Counted from the stretch's first letter, positions 19,060 to 29,249 are shown. The stretch: 64,000 nt of DNA from Vulcanisaeta distributa JCM 11217 (GCF_001316005.1 NZ_BBBJ01000008.1:1-64000), one strand, 5' to 3'. Numbers and translations: made by a program. Notes: generated by a model not told the origin, from the letters alone.

Positions 19060-20881
19060 TCACCACCCGCAAGCGTGGCCATTGGTATTGACGCCTCAGG
19101 AAACCTAATCCTAGGTAGGCCAAACTCGTTGGGCTTCTTTTGATAAATGAAGCTAAGTATTAAGTTCGTACTAATTAGGCAGAACTTGCCCTGGCAAGGA
19201 CCAGTGCCAAGACCAACAACCCTCTTTATCCTCTCCATGCTTGGTAACCTCAATGACTTATATTCCTCCTCCTCACCATGAAGGACCCTAACCCTAATCT
19301 CCCTACCATGCATCAACACCCTAACGGCTCCCAATACATCGCCTAAAGTGATATCCTCACAGAAACATAGGTACTGCCTATTGGCGCTTCTTAGGGCATT
19401 CTCCACATCCTCAATAGACCCGGCGGCAGCCCACATTGGTGCATGAGCCACGTTGGGCTCGGCATAATAACCACTGCCCTGAAGCCCCCCCTGCTCAAAC
19501 CTGAGGATTACGTTATAATACGAGGAATTCACAGTGACTAAATCCCTCTTGAACTCCGCTAATTCCTTATCGAGCACATCACCCGCAACTAAGCCCTCCT
19601 TAACGCCTATATTCAATGCGGTTATCCTAGCCTGCTTAACGATTAAGGTCTCCGGAAGTAATCCACCGGCGTCACCAACAACGTAAACATTGCCAAGCCC
19701 AAGATCCCCCCCCATAAAGCCCCCCCTCCTGGGCACGAGACCACCGACTTCAGGCGCGTAAACAATGGGTACACCTAACTGTGCTGGCAAGTCAATAACA
19801 GGCAGTCTAACCGCACTCACCAAAACATCCACGACCACCTCCTCCCTCCTCTGAGCCTTAGCTTTTCTGCCCCCCCTTATATTCTCGAGAGTTAGTTTCA
19901 ACCCATCACTCGAATCCTCGGCATCAACAATGTTCATGCCAATGAAGGTCTTAATACCAAGTGCGTCTATCTTATCCCTATATAGATCGCTCCTTACAAC
20001 GACTGAGTTATCGCCAAGGTACGTATCAACACCTAATTGGGCTAGATTCATAGCCACCCTAACACCCCCCCAATCATCACTGCCCCCCCAAACCAGGACC
20101 CTCCTCGGCTTAAAGCCCCCCCACCACTTAATTAGCTTGAGCATTGTTAATCCAGTAATCATGCGTGGCGTGCCATTACCAGGGAAAACAAGTGGTACCT
20201 CTCTAAAGCCCTGGGCGAGTACTAGGTACTTATAATTGAAGATATACAACTTTGAATAATCCCTAGAGTGACCAATCGCTGCATCCTCAAGAAATCCATC
20301 AAAAATAGTCCCAGTAAGTACCGTGTTGAATCACTCACCTCCTTACTCAGCTTACCAACGAATTCACTGCCCCTTCCCAAATCCTTGATCTCGGTATCGT
20401 CAACGACTAAGTGCCCGCCCGGGTAATGCTCACCTTCAACAACCACAACCCTTAATCCAAGCTTACCAAGCTCTTTAGCCACCGAGAGACCTGCCAAACC
20501 ACCACCAATGACGAGGACGTCAGCATTAATATTAATTCTCGAAGCCCTTTCAGGAACGCTCGGCAATTCATTAATTGAGGATCTATTTAGGGAGTTCCGC
20601 ACGGTGTTTCGTATCAACGGCCATAATGATATTAATAACCTGCTCCTTGGGAATGATGATGGGCTCGCAAGTCCCTTAAGTATTGATGGAATACTGCCGA
20701 GCCTACTGGGTATTGTTGGTTTCTCACTACATAAATTGTAATAGCCTGAGGATGCCCAGTAACCCTCGCACCACCACTCACAGCATATGAAACCCCCCCT
20801 CACCTCGCCAAACCTCGAACTACGCATAACGCCATAATTACCGCGATTAAGCTCCTCGACAATCCATGGCCGTTTGCTCAT
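19056..20881 (-). CDS. Large subunit of sarcosine-oxidase/HcnB-like FAD dehydrogenase, frameshifted
   Basis: After an N-terminal region of about 115 residues with CCEWWCEGYW comes the FAD loop VLVIGGGLAGLSVAKELG. Then follow a second nucleotide loop (VLVWGGSDDWGG), NVYVVGDAGG, and a C-terminal Cys set CFCED plus GTGPCQGKFC, as in alpha subunits of multimeric sarcosine oxidase and HcnB. The frame breaks near 20325, where one added base gives TGTIFDGFLEDAAIG. Seven or more C7/C8 runs insert single Gly residues, including WGGSDDWGG. It probably passes electrons from an amine or amino acid to a quinone or carrier with the adjacent SoxB-like subunit. Confidence 0.8.
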
Positions 20882-20921
20882 TCACGACCTATAGACCTAG
20901 TATAATTATAAATTTTGCCTT

Positions 20922-21164
20922 TTACTGTACTGAACCACTACTCCTCAGCGAGGATTTAATGTACTCATCACACTTACTACGGTATAGGCAGTAATTACAT
21001 GATTGCGGTAACTCACCCGCTAACCTCCTTCTCACTAATGGGCAATGCTTCACGTAGTAATCCGGGTAGCACCTCTTACATATCACAAGTGAGTTCCCTA
21101 TGTAGGCCACTTCCCAAAACGATACACGCCTCCCGCATATGCTGCATGTAAAGCTCACTTTCAC
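20922..21164 (-). CDS. Small Cys-rich protein upstream of the FAD dehydrogenase
   Basis: 80 residues with CSICGRR, CKRCYPDYY, HCPL, CNYC and C at the end, so at least two probable metal-binding Cys pairs. There is no membrane segment. It is the first gene of the same-strand cluster with the SoxA-like and SoxB-like subunits (41-base gap). It might serve as an electron-transfer or assembly partner, but it is not the ferredoxin-like HcnA that I would recognise. C7 at 21174 lies just before the start and may disturb the true N-terminus. Confidence 0.5.
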   Translation of the reverse strand: MKVSFTCSICGRRVSFWEVAYIGNSLVICKRCYPDYYVKHCPLVRRRLAGELPQSCNYCLYRSKCDEYIKSSLRSSGSVQ

Positions 21165-21257
21165 TCACCCCCCCAGCTGAACCGTTGTTAATTATTTTGT
21201 TATTAAATTAAGTACTACCTATATTAATTTCCTCAATAATGAATTACATGTTTTGTT

Positions 21258-21821
21258 ATGACCAACGTGTTTGTTGATTGCCTGAGGATTGATGGCTCAA
21301 TAAGGTGCCCAGGAGACGGCGGATTCAGTGAGGTAATAGTGTTCGGTAGGCACGTTAAGCTTAGGAAGGATCACCCAGCCATCGAGCTCATGGGCAGGCT
21401 CGACGAACTCGAGGCATTGGCCGAGTGGGGGGGTATTCAGGAAATTGGTGATGATGAGTTCAGGGTCATTGCTGCAATGACAGCAGCATTAAACACGTAC
21501 CTAGCCACCGGCGATGAGCGCTGGCTTAGGCCCGTTAAAGAGATTATTAATAAGGCATGTGAATTGGATAGTAAGGAGTTGGGTTGGTTCATACCTGGTG
21601 ATAAAGCCACGGCATTGCTGAACCTGCTCAGGGTTAAGGCTAGGGAGGCCGAGAGGACCGCGGTTAAGCTTCTTGATGATGACTTACCCACTAGCAAGGT
21701 TAACGAACTTATAGGCATGCTTAATCAATTGAATAAATACATAGCCCATTTAATATTCCTAAACAATGTGCATGTATTTAAGAACGTTAATGATAAGATA
21801 AGGACGTTATTAGGTACGTAG
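21258..21821 (+). CDS. Cobalamin adenosyltransferase-like protein
   Basis: 187 helical residues resembling the PduO-type ATP:cob(I)alamin adenosyltransferase bundle. MGRLDELEALAEW stands where the family has a ..VDELNA.. helix. IPGDKATALLNLLRVKAREAERTAV matches the R..CRRAER helix. LNQLNKYIAHLIFLNN matches the last LNRLSDYLF helix. Basic residues of the active site are only partly recognisable, so it may be diverged. G7 near 21427 adds a Gly in EWGGIQ. It is followed by a small membrane protein and AMMECR1. Confidence 0.55.
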   Translation: MTNVFVDCLRIDGSIRCPGDGGFSEVIVFGRHVKLRKDHPAIELMGRLDELEALAEWGGIQEIGDDEFRVIAAMTAALNTYLATGDERWLRPVKEIINKACELDSKELGWFIPGDKATALLNLLRVKAREAERTAVKLLDDDLPTSKVNELIGMLNQLNKYIAHLIFLNNVHVFKNVNDKIRTLLGT

Positions 21822-21857
21822 TTCCCCATAGGTAGTAACCTTTATATTTTAATTACC

Positions 21858-22106
21858 ATGACTTGGGAACTAATGAGGTACACCGTCATACTGGCCACCG
21901 TATTATTCATAGTGACCGTCGTGATACTCATTTATTACGCGGTATTCATGGACAAGGGTCAATTCCTAATTGGCAATACGAACAGGGCATTGGATGCCCT
22001 AATGCTTTCCCTCGTCATTATTTCAGGAATTATCACGGGCATAGTGTATTTATTTAACTCCAAAGTAGAGAAGAGTGGTGGTGATGTTCAGACCGTACAA
22101 TATTGA
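21858..22106 (+). CDS. Small two-helix membrane protein
   Basis: 82 residues with two hydrophobic segments (roughly residues 8-30 and 47-66) and a short polar tail. Its 3' end overlaps the ATG of the AMMECR1 gene at 22084. There is no motif that suggests a function. TATA-like TTTATATTTTAA lies at 21841-21852, close to the ATG, so the start could be leaderless. Confidence 0.5.
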   Translation: MTWELMRYTVILATVLFIVTVVILIYYAVFMDKGQFLIGNTNRALDALMLSLVIISGIITGIVYLFNSKVEKSGGDVQTVQY

Positions 22107-22760
22107 GGAGGGAAAATTCCTAGTTAAACTGGCTAGGATGGCCGTGGAGGAATACCTACGTAGTGGCAAGATAATCCAGCCGCCGCCAGATACACCATCG
22201 AGACTGCTTAAGGATAAGTATGGCGTATTTACAACAATAGAGGTTTCATGGGTAAGGATAGGAGGGGTGAACTTAGGGGTTGCATTGGTTTTCCGCAGGC
22301 GGTTTATAACACGGTGAATGGTGTAATTAGGAGCGCCATAGCCGCCGCTGTTGAGGATCCAAGGTTTGAGCCCATGAGGATTGAGGAACTGAGTAAGGTG
22401 ACCTTTGAAGTATCAATATTGAGCCCACTCGAATTGCTTGAGCCCGGTAATCCAAGGAGTTACCCAGAGAAGATTGTGGTTGGTAGGCATGGTATTGTGA
22501 TTCAGAAGGGTTACTACTCGGGGCTTCTCCTGCCCCCCCAAGTCCCCCCCGTTGAGTATTGCTGGGACTCCATGACATTCCTCAATGAGGGTTGCATGAA
22601 GGCATTTCTACCACCTGATTGCTGGCTTGATGAGGATACGTCAGTGCTTATTTACGAGGCTCAGATATTCAAGGAGGTTGAACCCAACGGTGAGGTTGTT
22701 GAGAGGGATTTAATGGAGGAATTAAAAGGGTGTAAAAATGCCAATAAAAATGAGAGCTGA
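22084..22760 (+). CDS. AMMECR1 domain protein, frameshifted
   Basis: Family signatures are LRGCIGFP, AAAVEDPRFEPM, EVSILSPLELLE, YPEKIVVGRHGI, GLLLP.QV...EY.WD and CMKAFLPPDCWLD. The frame slips near 22246-22250, where one missing base would join IEV to GKDRRGELRGC. Two C7 runs (22533-22539 and 22544-22550) turn the near-invariant LLLPQVxVEY into LLLPPQVPPVEY. The biochemical role is unknown in all domains; the family is widespread and conserved. The end overlaps the PHP gene by 23 bases, implying coupled expression. Confidence 0.92.
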
Positions 22761-23439
22761 CCTACACACGCACACCATATACAGTGATGGTAAGGGAACG
22801 CCTGAGGAGGTGATAATAAACGCCCTAAACAGGGGGGGCATAGGGATATTATCAATAACTGATCATGATACGTTCAGAGGCTCGCTGAAGGCCCTGGATT
22901 TCATAAAGAGTAATGATTTGTTCCGTAAAAACGATTTCATATTTATAATAGGTAATGAGGTTAGAACCGTTGATGGTGATGTGCTGGTGTTGTGTATGGA
23001 GTATCCAGGTACTGACTTGGTGCCGAAGTCAATACCTGAATTGATTGATTGGGCCTCCATGAATAATTGCGTTACGGCACCTGCTCACCCATACGATGTA
23101 TTGAGGCATGGCATTGGTGATAAGGTGAGGAAATATAGGTGGCATGCGGTGGAGGTGTTTAATGCAGGTGCGTTGCCAATATTTAATTGGAGAGCTGCCA
23201 AGGTGGCGCGCGAGCTTGGATTGCCAGGTCTTGCGAACAGCGATGCGCACGTGCCCGATCTCGTTGGCGTTGCTTATACCGTGTTTGATGTTGATGAATT
23301 AACGGTAGAGTCGGTGTTTAAGGCTTTACTTAATAATTACGTCAAGGCCGTCGCGCACTACCCAGGCCCTGAATTAATCATTAAGAGACTTTCCTGGTCT
23401 ATAAACCGTAGATTGAGGAGGATTAACCCTGCGGTTTGA
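22738..23439 (+). CDS. PHP-domain phosphoesterase
   Basis: The four metal-binding motifs of PHP proteins are present in order: DLHTHTIYSDG, ITDHD, APAHPYD and NSDAH. 233 residues, a stand-alone PHP domain rather than part of a polymerase or histidinol phosphatase. The substrate is a phosphate ester or nucleic-acid end of unknown kind. The G7 run near 22832 adds one Gly in NRGGIGIL. It converges with the next gene, overlapping it by 17 bases. Confidence 0.88.
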   Translation: MPIKMRADLHTHTIYSDGKGTPEEVIINALNRGGIGILSITDHDTFRGSLKALDFIKSNDLFRKNDFIFIIGNEVRTVDGDVLVLCMEYPGTDLVPKSIPELIDWASMNNCVTAPAHPYDVLRHGIGDKVRKYRWHAVEVFNAGALPIFNWRAAKVARELGLPGLANSDAHVPDLVGVAYTVFDVDELTVESVFKALLNNYVKAVAHYPGPELIIKRLSWSINRRLRRINPAV

Positions 23440-24231
23440 GTACCTCATCGATGAACCTCCTAAACAATAACCTAATCAAACCACTGCTAACGGAGTCCAG
23501 GTACTCCTCCGTTGATAAAACAAGGGAGTAATCATTATGCTTCACTAAATATATGTACTTATTACCGCTATAAATCACCATGAAATCCGTATTATAATTG
23601 ATGGCAGACCTCACAAGCTCCTCATTAACTCCCAACTCCCCCCCGGTATACTCAATTATATCGCTACCCTTCATAAGACCCACGAAAGATGCCCTAAATA
23701 ATTCCTTAAACTCTGAAAGGCTTGATGGGACATAGCCCATTTGAATGAATGGTGGATTCTGAACCAGGCATTGTCTCTCTAATTGATTAATGTAATCCTT
23801 CAACTCGTTAATCTTCGAAATAATAACATCCACGGTATCTGCAGAAGTCTGCCTAAGCGCCTGGACCAACTCATTCTCAATACCCCCCCTAATGAGCCTC
23901 TCAATCCTCTCAATATCAACTGGTCTCTCAGGGCTTTGTAAAGGCCTAATCTCAACCGGCCTACTCTCAACGAGTAATGCCTACTACCCTGCCCAGCAGT
24001 CACTTCCTGCGTCGGTAATGTTGGGCCCTGCCTTTGACGCTGTTGAGTTTGTTGGGGCTTCTGCTCTGGCTTGTATTGCGGAATTACCTGCTCAAGCGTC
24101 TCACCCTGTCCCTTTTCTCCACGCCGACCCCCCCCAAGATAGCCTAACCTATACAGTAGGGCGAGAATTACCGCAATCACGACTATCGCGATTACTGTAA
24201 TTGTCACCGCATTAACCTGTAGGGTTAACAT
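23423..24231 (-). CDS. Membrane-anchored coiled-coil protein of unknown function, frameshifted
   Basis: An N-terminal membrane helix (about residues 8-27) is followed by a Gln/Pro/Arg-rich linker. After a frame slip near 23985, where VESRPVEIRPLQSPERP continues the linker, comes a coiled coil (DTVDVIISKINELKDYINQLERQ). A globular C-terminal domain with LVKHNDYSLVLSTEEYL ends the protein. Total about 270 residues. C8 at 24128 and C7 at 23883 and 23638 are tract sites. The C-terminal domain could be a sensor of the roadblock/longin kind, but I cannot show it. Confidence 0.6.
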
Positions 24232-24262
24232 TACGATAGAGACTAAGGGAAAATTAATAAAA

Positions 24263-24909
24263 TTAATGCTTAATTGGGAATTGATCGAAATACCGGGTAA
24301 TATCCAACAAGCCCTTAATGCTTATTACCCGAGGATCGTTGTAATAGCCCAGGAAAAACACGGTCCTAACCCCGGCATTCAACGCCATTTCAACGTCATA
24401 CTTTGAATCACCAACAACTATAACCTCATCCACACTAAGCCCCAGTAAATTAAGTATTTTCAGTAATGGTTCAGGGTTCGGCTTACCCCTGCTAACATCA
24501 TCGCCAGCGATAAGGGCATCAACATACCTGTAAAGACCCGTCACCTCAAGAACCTTAGTGGCAACTCTTCGGGAGCTTGATGTAACGACGCCAACTATTA
24601 AACCCCTATCCTTAAGGAACCTTAATAACTCGGGCGCGCCATTAATTGTCTTAGCATTACCTAGCAATGATAGGTATATGTCATTCTTAATTTCGAGGGC
24701 TTTCTCGGCGATTTTCTCACCGCATAATTTCCTGGCTATGTCTAGGGCCCTTAATCCATTAGTGTGCCCACGTACTCCATGGTCGGTGCAGGAAGTCCGA
24801 GGCGCTTACATGTTTCTATCCATGATAGAGCATGCAGTGGTACGGTATCCACCAGGGTACCGTCCAGGTCAAATATCACGGCCCTTACTCCTCTGGCATC
24901 AGTTAGCAA
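24263..24909 (-). CDS. HAD-superfamily phosphatase (phosphoglycolate phosphatase-like), frameshifted
   Basis: HAD motifs are FDLDGTLVDT (I), VTSSSRR (II), GKPNPEP (III) and VVGDSKYDVEMALNAG (IV). The frame is lost near 24755-24765; GLRALDIARKLCGEKIAEK in another frame supplies the missing cap helix. The frame extends to 24948, but that part coincides with a probable C/D sRNA and gives an atypical N-terminus. TTG 24909 is therefore my preferred start. It is a small-molecule phosphatase by family; substrate not determined. Confidence 0.82.
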
Positions 24910-24948
24910 GGCATCGTCATTGCCATCGGTAGACCTGTAACTCATCAC
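24899..24948 (-). ncRNA. Probable C/D box sRNA overlapping the HAD gene start
   Basis: On the minus strand, box C GTGATGA (24948-24942) is followed by a 12-nt guide, D' CCGA (24929-24926), a 5-nt gap, C' ATGACGA (24920-24914), an 11-nt guide and D CTGA (24902-24899). The second guide is one base shorter than the 12 nt seen in the other three sRNAs, which may be natural or another indel. The D' guide is complementary to TAGACCTGTAAC. The sequence also encodes the odd N-terminal extension of the HAD frame, which argues that it is RNA rather than protein. Confidence 0.6.
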
Positions 24949-24991
24949 AACTAATTATTGATTCAGGAGGGATTAAAAACTTGCCCATAAC

Positions 24992-25725
24992 TCAAAGGAG
25001 GACCCTATAAAGCGATGCCAGTATTAATGACATAAGCCCGGTTATGTATATGCCGTCAAAAACGCCCGCACCTCCAATTGATACATAACCCCCCTCATTA
25101 ACCTTATCACCTTCTTAATATTGAGTATGTCAGCACCGAGTAGTGTCGATAATGAGCCAAGGCTATACGAGAAGGCCAGGGGATTTGCGTGGAGTACTGC
25201 CGTGGATATTAACGTAAACATCAGCGTCAGGAGGACTGGTAATGCCGTTGGCAATGCAATACCAATGCTAGGTATTAATCGGGCGCTCTGCCATATTATT
25301 AATGATGATGCTATTAGCGATACTATGAAAGAGATTAATATTAATACATTGTGAATTAAGTACTCACTTATTAGGTATATTGATATTATTGTTGGTATCA
25401 CCGCACCGCCAATATTCACTTCAAGAAATAATTTATCAACTCTCTGTATAATGATAGGCATTGGGAATAATTTCATTAAGTCCATGAATGGGTTAAATGG
25501 TACGTAATAAGTAACCTCAGCCACAACCACGTTAATGTAACTCGCCAGTAAGGAACCCAGTGTTAGTGTTAATGCGAGTAATGGCTGGATGCCTATGGTG
25601 ACTAAGACAAGGAATAGAAATAAGAGTAAAGGCGATATTACAAGAAATCCTATGAAAATTATTATATTTACAGGTAATGAAAATCTAATACCAAGCCTCG
25701 GCCTTACGTCGTATTTCACCGCCAT
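24992..25725 (-). CDS. DUF1614 membrane protein, frameshifted at 3' end
   Basis: Six or more hydrophobic segments, with the central VVVAEVTYYVPFNPF and NIGGAVIPTIIS elements of DUF1614. C6 at 25089-25094 breaks the frame. Shortening it to four gives GYVSIGGAGVFDGIYITG, the conserved C-terminal signature of the family, and a TGA at 24994-24992. Integral membrane protein of unknown role. Confidence 0.82.
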
Positions 25726-25763
25726 TACCCTGTGATGATTATCGCTAAGCTTAATAAACGTAA

Positions 25764-27130
25764 CTAACCAGTGGGCTTTACAAGCAGTGTATCGCCATCA
25801 ACACCAACAACGATCACCTCGGAACCCCCCCTCTTAACGCTCTCGAGGGCTTTAGCCCTCCAGTACTCTCCCCCCCTAACCTTTACGTAACCAATATCAC
25901 CCTTATTAATATCATCAACTGCAATCCCAACATCGTTAACGGGCCAATAAAGCCTCTCCGAGAGCGGTCTGGCCCTTATTATGCCTATTACCTTAGCCGC
26001 TATGAAACCGCCAAACCCACCCACGAAGGCAATCAATGCGTATAAGACTATCCTCGCCTCAACCTGGCTCGTAGCTATCAGCCAGGATTGAGCGTGTAGG
26101 TTGGTTGGAGGAGTATTATGCCTAACGCCGTGAGTATTATACCCGCTATGAACAATGCTGCATGGGTTGTAAAGCCTGCATGCACGTCAATCGCTATCGC
26201 GGCTAAACCAATAATTAGTAATGCTAAGCCAAGCCAATTAATTGATAGCCCCCCCGTAAGCATGGGTATGATCATCAATATTACGCCAACCCCCCCAGCC
26301 AGGTAGTAATGCCTTATGGCAAAGCCAATTATTGCGAGAAGAAGCCCCCCCAACCCAGCCAGTAGGTCCTGTATCGTGGGGGGGTTAATGAGCGCCTCAT
26401 AGACCTGGTAACCAATGCCCGGTTGGTAATAGGTAATGGTGGGGGGGTTAATCACGTAGTACGTGACCCCCCCATTTATCGTACTACCATTTATCTCATT
26501 AAGTAGTGAGTCTACGTCTGTGGCTATGAAGTTTATAACGCCATACCTAAGCGCCTCCTTAGGCCCTAGGTTTGTGTTGTAGAACACACAGTCATGGGCA
26601 AAGGTTGCATTCCTACCCCCCCTGAACTCGGCAACCTCCACGAAGTACTGACTAATCGCATTGAGTATCTTGCTCTCATTTATGAATATCTCCTGGCCGG
26701 TTATTGGGTTTATCTCGACGGGCTGGCATGAGCCTATTACCGTGCCAGGCGCCATTGCGGCTATGGTGGTAGACATAAGGACCAGCGTACCTGCAGACCA
26801 CGCATACGAGCCCGTGGGGGGGTACACAAAGCCTATCACCGGTATTTTTGCATTTTCAATACTTGATACTATGTTTAACGCGGCATCCAACTCACCACCT
26901 GGCGTCTTCAGGATTATTAGCAACGCCGAGTTTGGGGGGGTTGACTCTGCAAGCCGTAATGCGTTTTGTAATTCCTCATATGTTAGGTCGGTTATTTCAC
27001 CATTGAGGTTGAACACGTATATTTCATGAACCACGTATGTGCTAGAACCGGCGATTAACACGTGTGTTAATACCGCCATTAATAACGTGGTAATAATTAT
27101 TAGGGTTGATAATCCACGCCCAGGCTGCAT
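25764..27130 (-). CDS. NfeD-type membrane serine protease (long form), frameshifted
   Basis: A signal anchor (residues 8-28) leads into a ClpP-like protease domain with TPGGELDAALNIV, PTGSYAWSAGT (nucleophile Ser112) and AAMAPGTVIGS. Then come four to five membrane helices and a C-terminal OB domain (VKVRGGEYWRAKA, VVGVDGDTLLVKP). The first frame ends at 26078 and the OB part restarts at 26036; one extra base near 26085 joins them through SQVEARIVLYALIAF. About ten G7/C7 tracts fall inside. NfeD proteases cleave the C-terminal region of the partner stomatin, encoded directly upstream. Confidence 0.88.
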
Positions 27131-27139
27131 AATTACTCC

Positions 27140-28024
27140 CTACTGCGTGGCGCTTGAACCCTCCTGTTGCTTCTTCAATGCCGCCGCAGCCAATGTCGAC
27201 AATGTGGTTACCTCAAGAGAGCTTGGTACAACCAATATTAGGTTGTGTTCCTTAGCAACCTCAAGCAGTGTATCAAGCTGTCTAAGCGTCAGTGATATTG
27301 GGTTTTTGTTGTAGGTCTCGGCGGCTTTCAGATACATCTGCGAGGCTTCATAATCCGCCTGAGCCAGGATAACCTTGGCCCTCCTCATCCTCTCAGCCTC
27401 TGCCTGGGCTGCCATGGCCCTAACTAATGTGTCGGGCAGCTTTATGTCCTTTATCGCAACTGCCGTTACCTTAACGCCCCCCCATGGACTAACATGCTCA
27501 TCGATTATAGAGGCTATCTTCTTGGCAACCTCCTCCCTCTGCGTGAGTAATGTGTCCAGGTCAACCATACCAATGACATCCCTCAGAACAGCCGCGCCAA
27601 GCGTAGCCGTGGCACTCCTATAATCGGTCACCGAGAGCACGGCCTTGGCCGCGTCAATGATCCTCATGTAAACCGCGGCGTCTATCGTAACCTCAACATT
27701 ATCCTTAGTCAGGGCTCTTTGGCTTGATAAATCAATTGAGAGTACCCTTAGGTCCATCGTTATTGGCCTATCAATGAATGGTATTATGAAGACGATGCCA
27801 GGCCCATAAATGCCCTTATACTTACCAAGCCTAAGCTTAACAATTCTCTGGTACTCAGGAACTATCCTAATCGAGTAAGCGAGAATCGCTATAATGATTA
27901 TTAATAGTATTATCGCCAATATGGCCGCCACTATTATTGTGCCTACCTGAAGCAATACCTGAAGTGGTAATTGCATATACATTAAGTAGGTTAAGGTAAG
28001 GTTATTAATAAACCTATTTACCAA
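27140..28024 (-). CDS. SPFH/stomatin-like protein (slipin), NfeD partner
   Basis: One N-terminal membrane helix precedes the SPFH domain: YQRIVKLRLGKYKGIYGPGIVFIIPFID, VTIDAAVYMRI, RDVIGMVDLDTLLTQRE. A helical AEAERMRRAKVI segment and an oligomerising tail follow. It lies upstream of nfeD on the same strand with a 9-base gap, the standard slipin-NfeD operon. It probably organises membrane microdomains. The C7 run at 27477-27483 gives SPWGGVKV where the family has WG followed directly by V/I. Confidence 0.92.
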   Translation of the reverse strand: MVNRFINNLTLTYLMYMQLPLQVLLQVGTIIVAAILAIILLIIIIAILAYSIRIVPEYQRIVKLRLGKYKGIYGPGIVFIIPFIDRPITMDLRVLSIDLSSQRALTKDNVEVTIDAAVYMRIIDAAKAVLSVTDYRSATATLGAAVLRDVIGMVDLDTLLTQREEVAKKIASIIDEHVSPWGGVKVTAVAIKDIKLPDTLVRAMAAQAEAERMRRAKVILAQADYEASQMYLKAAETYNKNPISLTLRQLDTLLEVAKEHNLILVVPSSLEVTTLSTLAAAALKKQQEGSSATQ

Positions 28025-28055
28025 CGCGAATACTTCAGCCTTCGACTATGAATTA

Positions 28056-28573
28056 TCAATAACGTGAAATACGACGCACATACTTATCCCTTAAGTAATC
28101 ACCCAACGCAATTAATGCAAAACCCATTATTATAAGTGCTGTACCAACGCCAAATAAGTATGGCGCCAATGCGTACTGCCCAATGAATACATTAACCACG
28201 TAATTACTACCCACATACGCGCAGTGGATCTACCGAAAATCTCGATATTTCCGGAGACCATGGGCATTATTGCCACGCCACTCGCTCCAATCGGTACGTA
28301 ATAGCCGTAGGTCATGCTGGTGCCATTAGTATACTCTATATTTACCTCAATCGAAATAAGCAACGACTGACTCATAGACCTTATAACCTCCCCCCCTATC
28401 CTACCGCTAGTTAATGATCCATTAATAATGCTATTGAGGACTCTTATACATGTTGTTGCATTAATATGATTATACGAAATACTTGATTCCTGGTGTGAGT
28501 AGTAGATTGGTATTGATGAAATTACTATTAATAATGCTCCCAGAATCATTATTGCTTGGTACCTATTAATCAT
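28056..28573 (-). CDS. Hypothetical membrane protein with extracellular loop, frameshifted
   Basis: An N-terminal membrane helix (AIMILGALLIVISSIPIYY) is followed by an Asn/Ser-rich exported region with several NxS/T sites. As written, the end is polar. In the shifted frame from about 28200 the text VVNVFIGQYALAPYLFGVG and LIIMGFALIALGDYL gives a second membrane helix and a TGA at 28058-28056. This is the likely real C-terminus. No family recognised. Confidence 0.55.
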
Positions 28574-28701
28574 CTAGTCCTCATTACTTATCCCGCGCTA
28601 ACGCAATAAATACTTTAGGTATCCTGATTTCGTGGTTACGGTATTTATTTAAGTACGTAAAACGATTGGTTTATAAACCACCCCCCCTACCACAAGTCAT
28701 A

Positions 28702-29247
28702 ATGGCGGATTATCACCGGTATAAGTGGGAAGATATTGAGAGAGGTGTTATGAAATTGGTCCAGGACATTATTAAAAGTGGCTATCAACCAGACGTGTTA
28801 ATAGGCATCTCCAAGGGTGGCGTTGTGATGGCGTCATTAATGGCAGACATGCTTGGAATACCCACGGACCTCATGCAATTGGCGCACTGGGGGGGCTTTG
28901 GTAAGGCTAGGGATGACGTAGTCATTAAGTATAGGCCAAGTATCGACATTAGAGACCTTAGAGTGCTATTGATAGATGATGTTAGTGACACTGGGTTAAC
29001 ACTTAGTACGGCCAAAGAGGTGTTGATTAGGCTTGGCGCTAGGGATGTTAAGACGGCCGTCCTGGATTATAAGGCGATATCGAGTAAGTACATACCTGAT
29101 TACTACGCCTATAAGTGGGTTAGGTGGGTCTACATTATATATCCATGGGAGAGCTTCGAGACCTTCAAGAATGTTAGTATTAATGATGCCAGGATAATAT
29201 TCACAAGCCACGAATTAGTTAAAATGCAGGAATTAATGAGGACCTAA
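28702..29247 (+). CDS. Phosphoribosyltransferase
   Basis: The type I PRTase signature VLLIDDVSDTGLTLSTA binds PRPP. VLIGISKGGVVMASLMADMLGIP is the hood/PPi-loop region. A C-terminal YYAYKWVRWVYIIYPWE follows. 181 residues from ATG 28702; the upstream extension to 28666 reads through a C7 run and a TATA-like TTTATAAA (28670-28677), so it is leader. It is likely a purine or xanthine-guanine salvage enzyme. The G7 run at 28889 gives HWGGFGK. Confidence 0.85.
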   Translation: MADYHRYKWEDIERGVMKLVQDIIKSGYQPDVLIGISKGGVVMASLMADMLGIPTDLMQLAHWGGFGKARDDVVIKYRPSIDIRDLRVLLIDDVSDTGLTLSTAKEVLIRLGARDVKTAVLDYKAISSKYIPDYYAYKWVRWVYIIYPWESFETFKNVSINDARIIFTSHELVKMQELMRT

Positions 29248-29249
29248 CC

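Noticed and set aside
28666-28701. Start of the phosphoribosyltransferase at 28666
   Set aside because: It would translate a TATA-like TTTATAAA and a C7 run; the ATG at 28702 gives the normal N-terminus.
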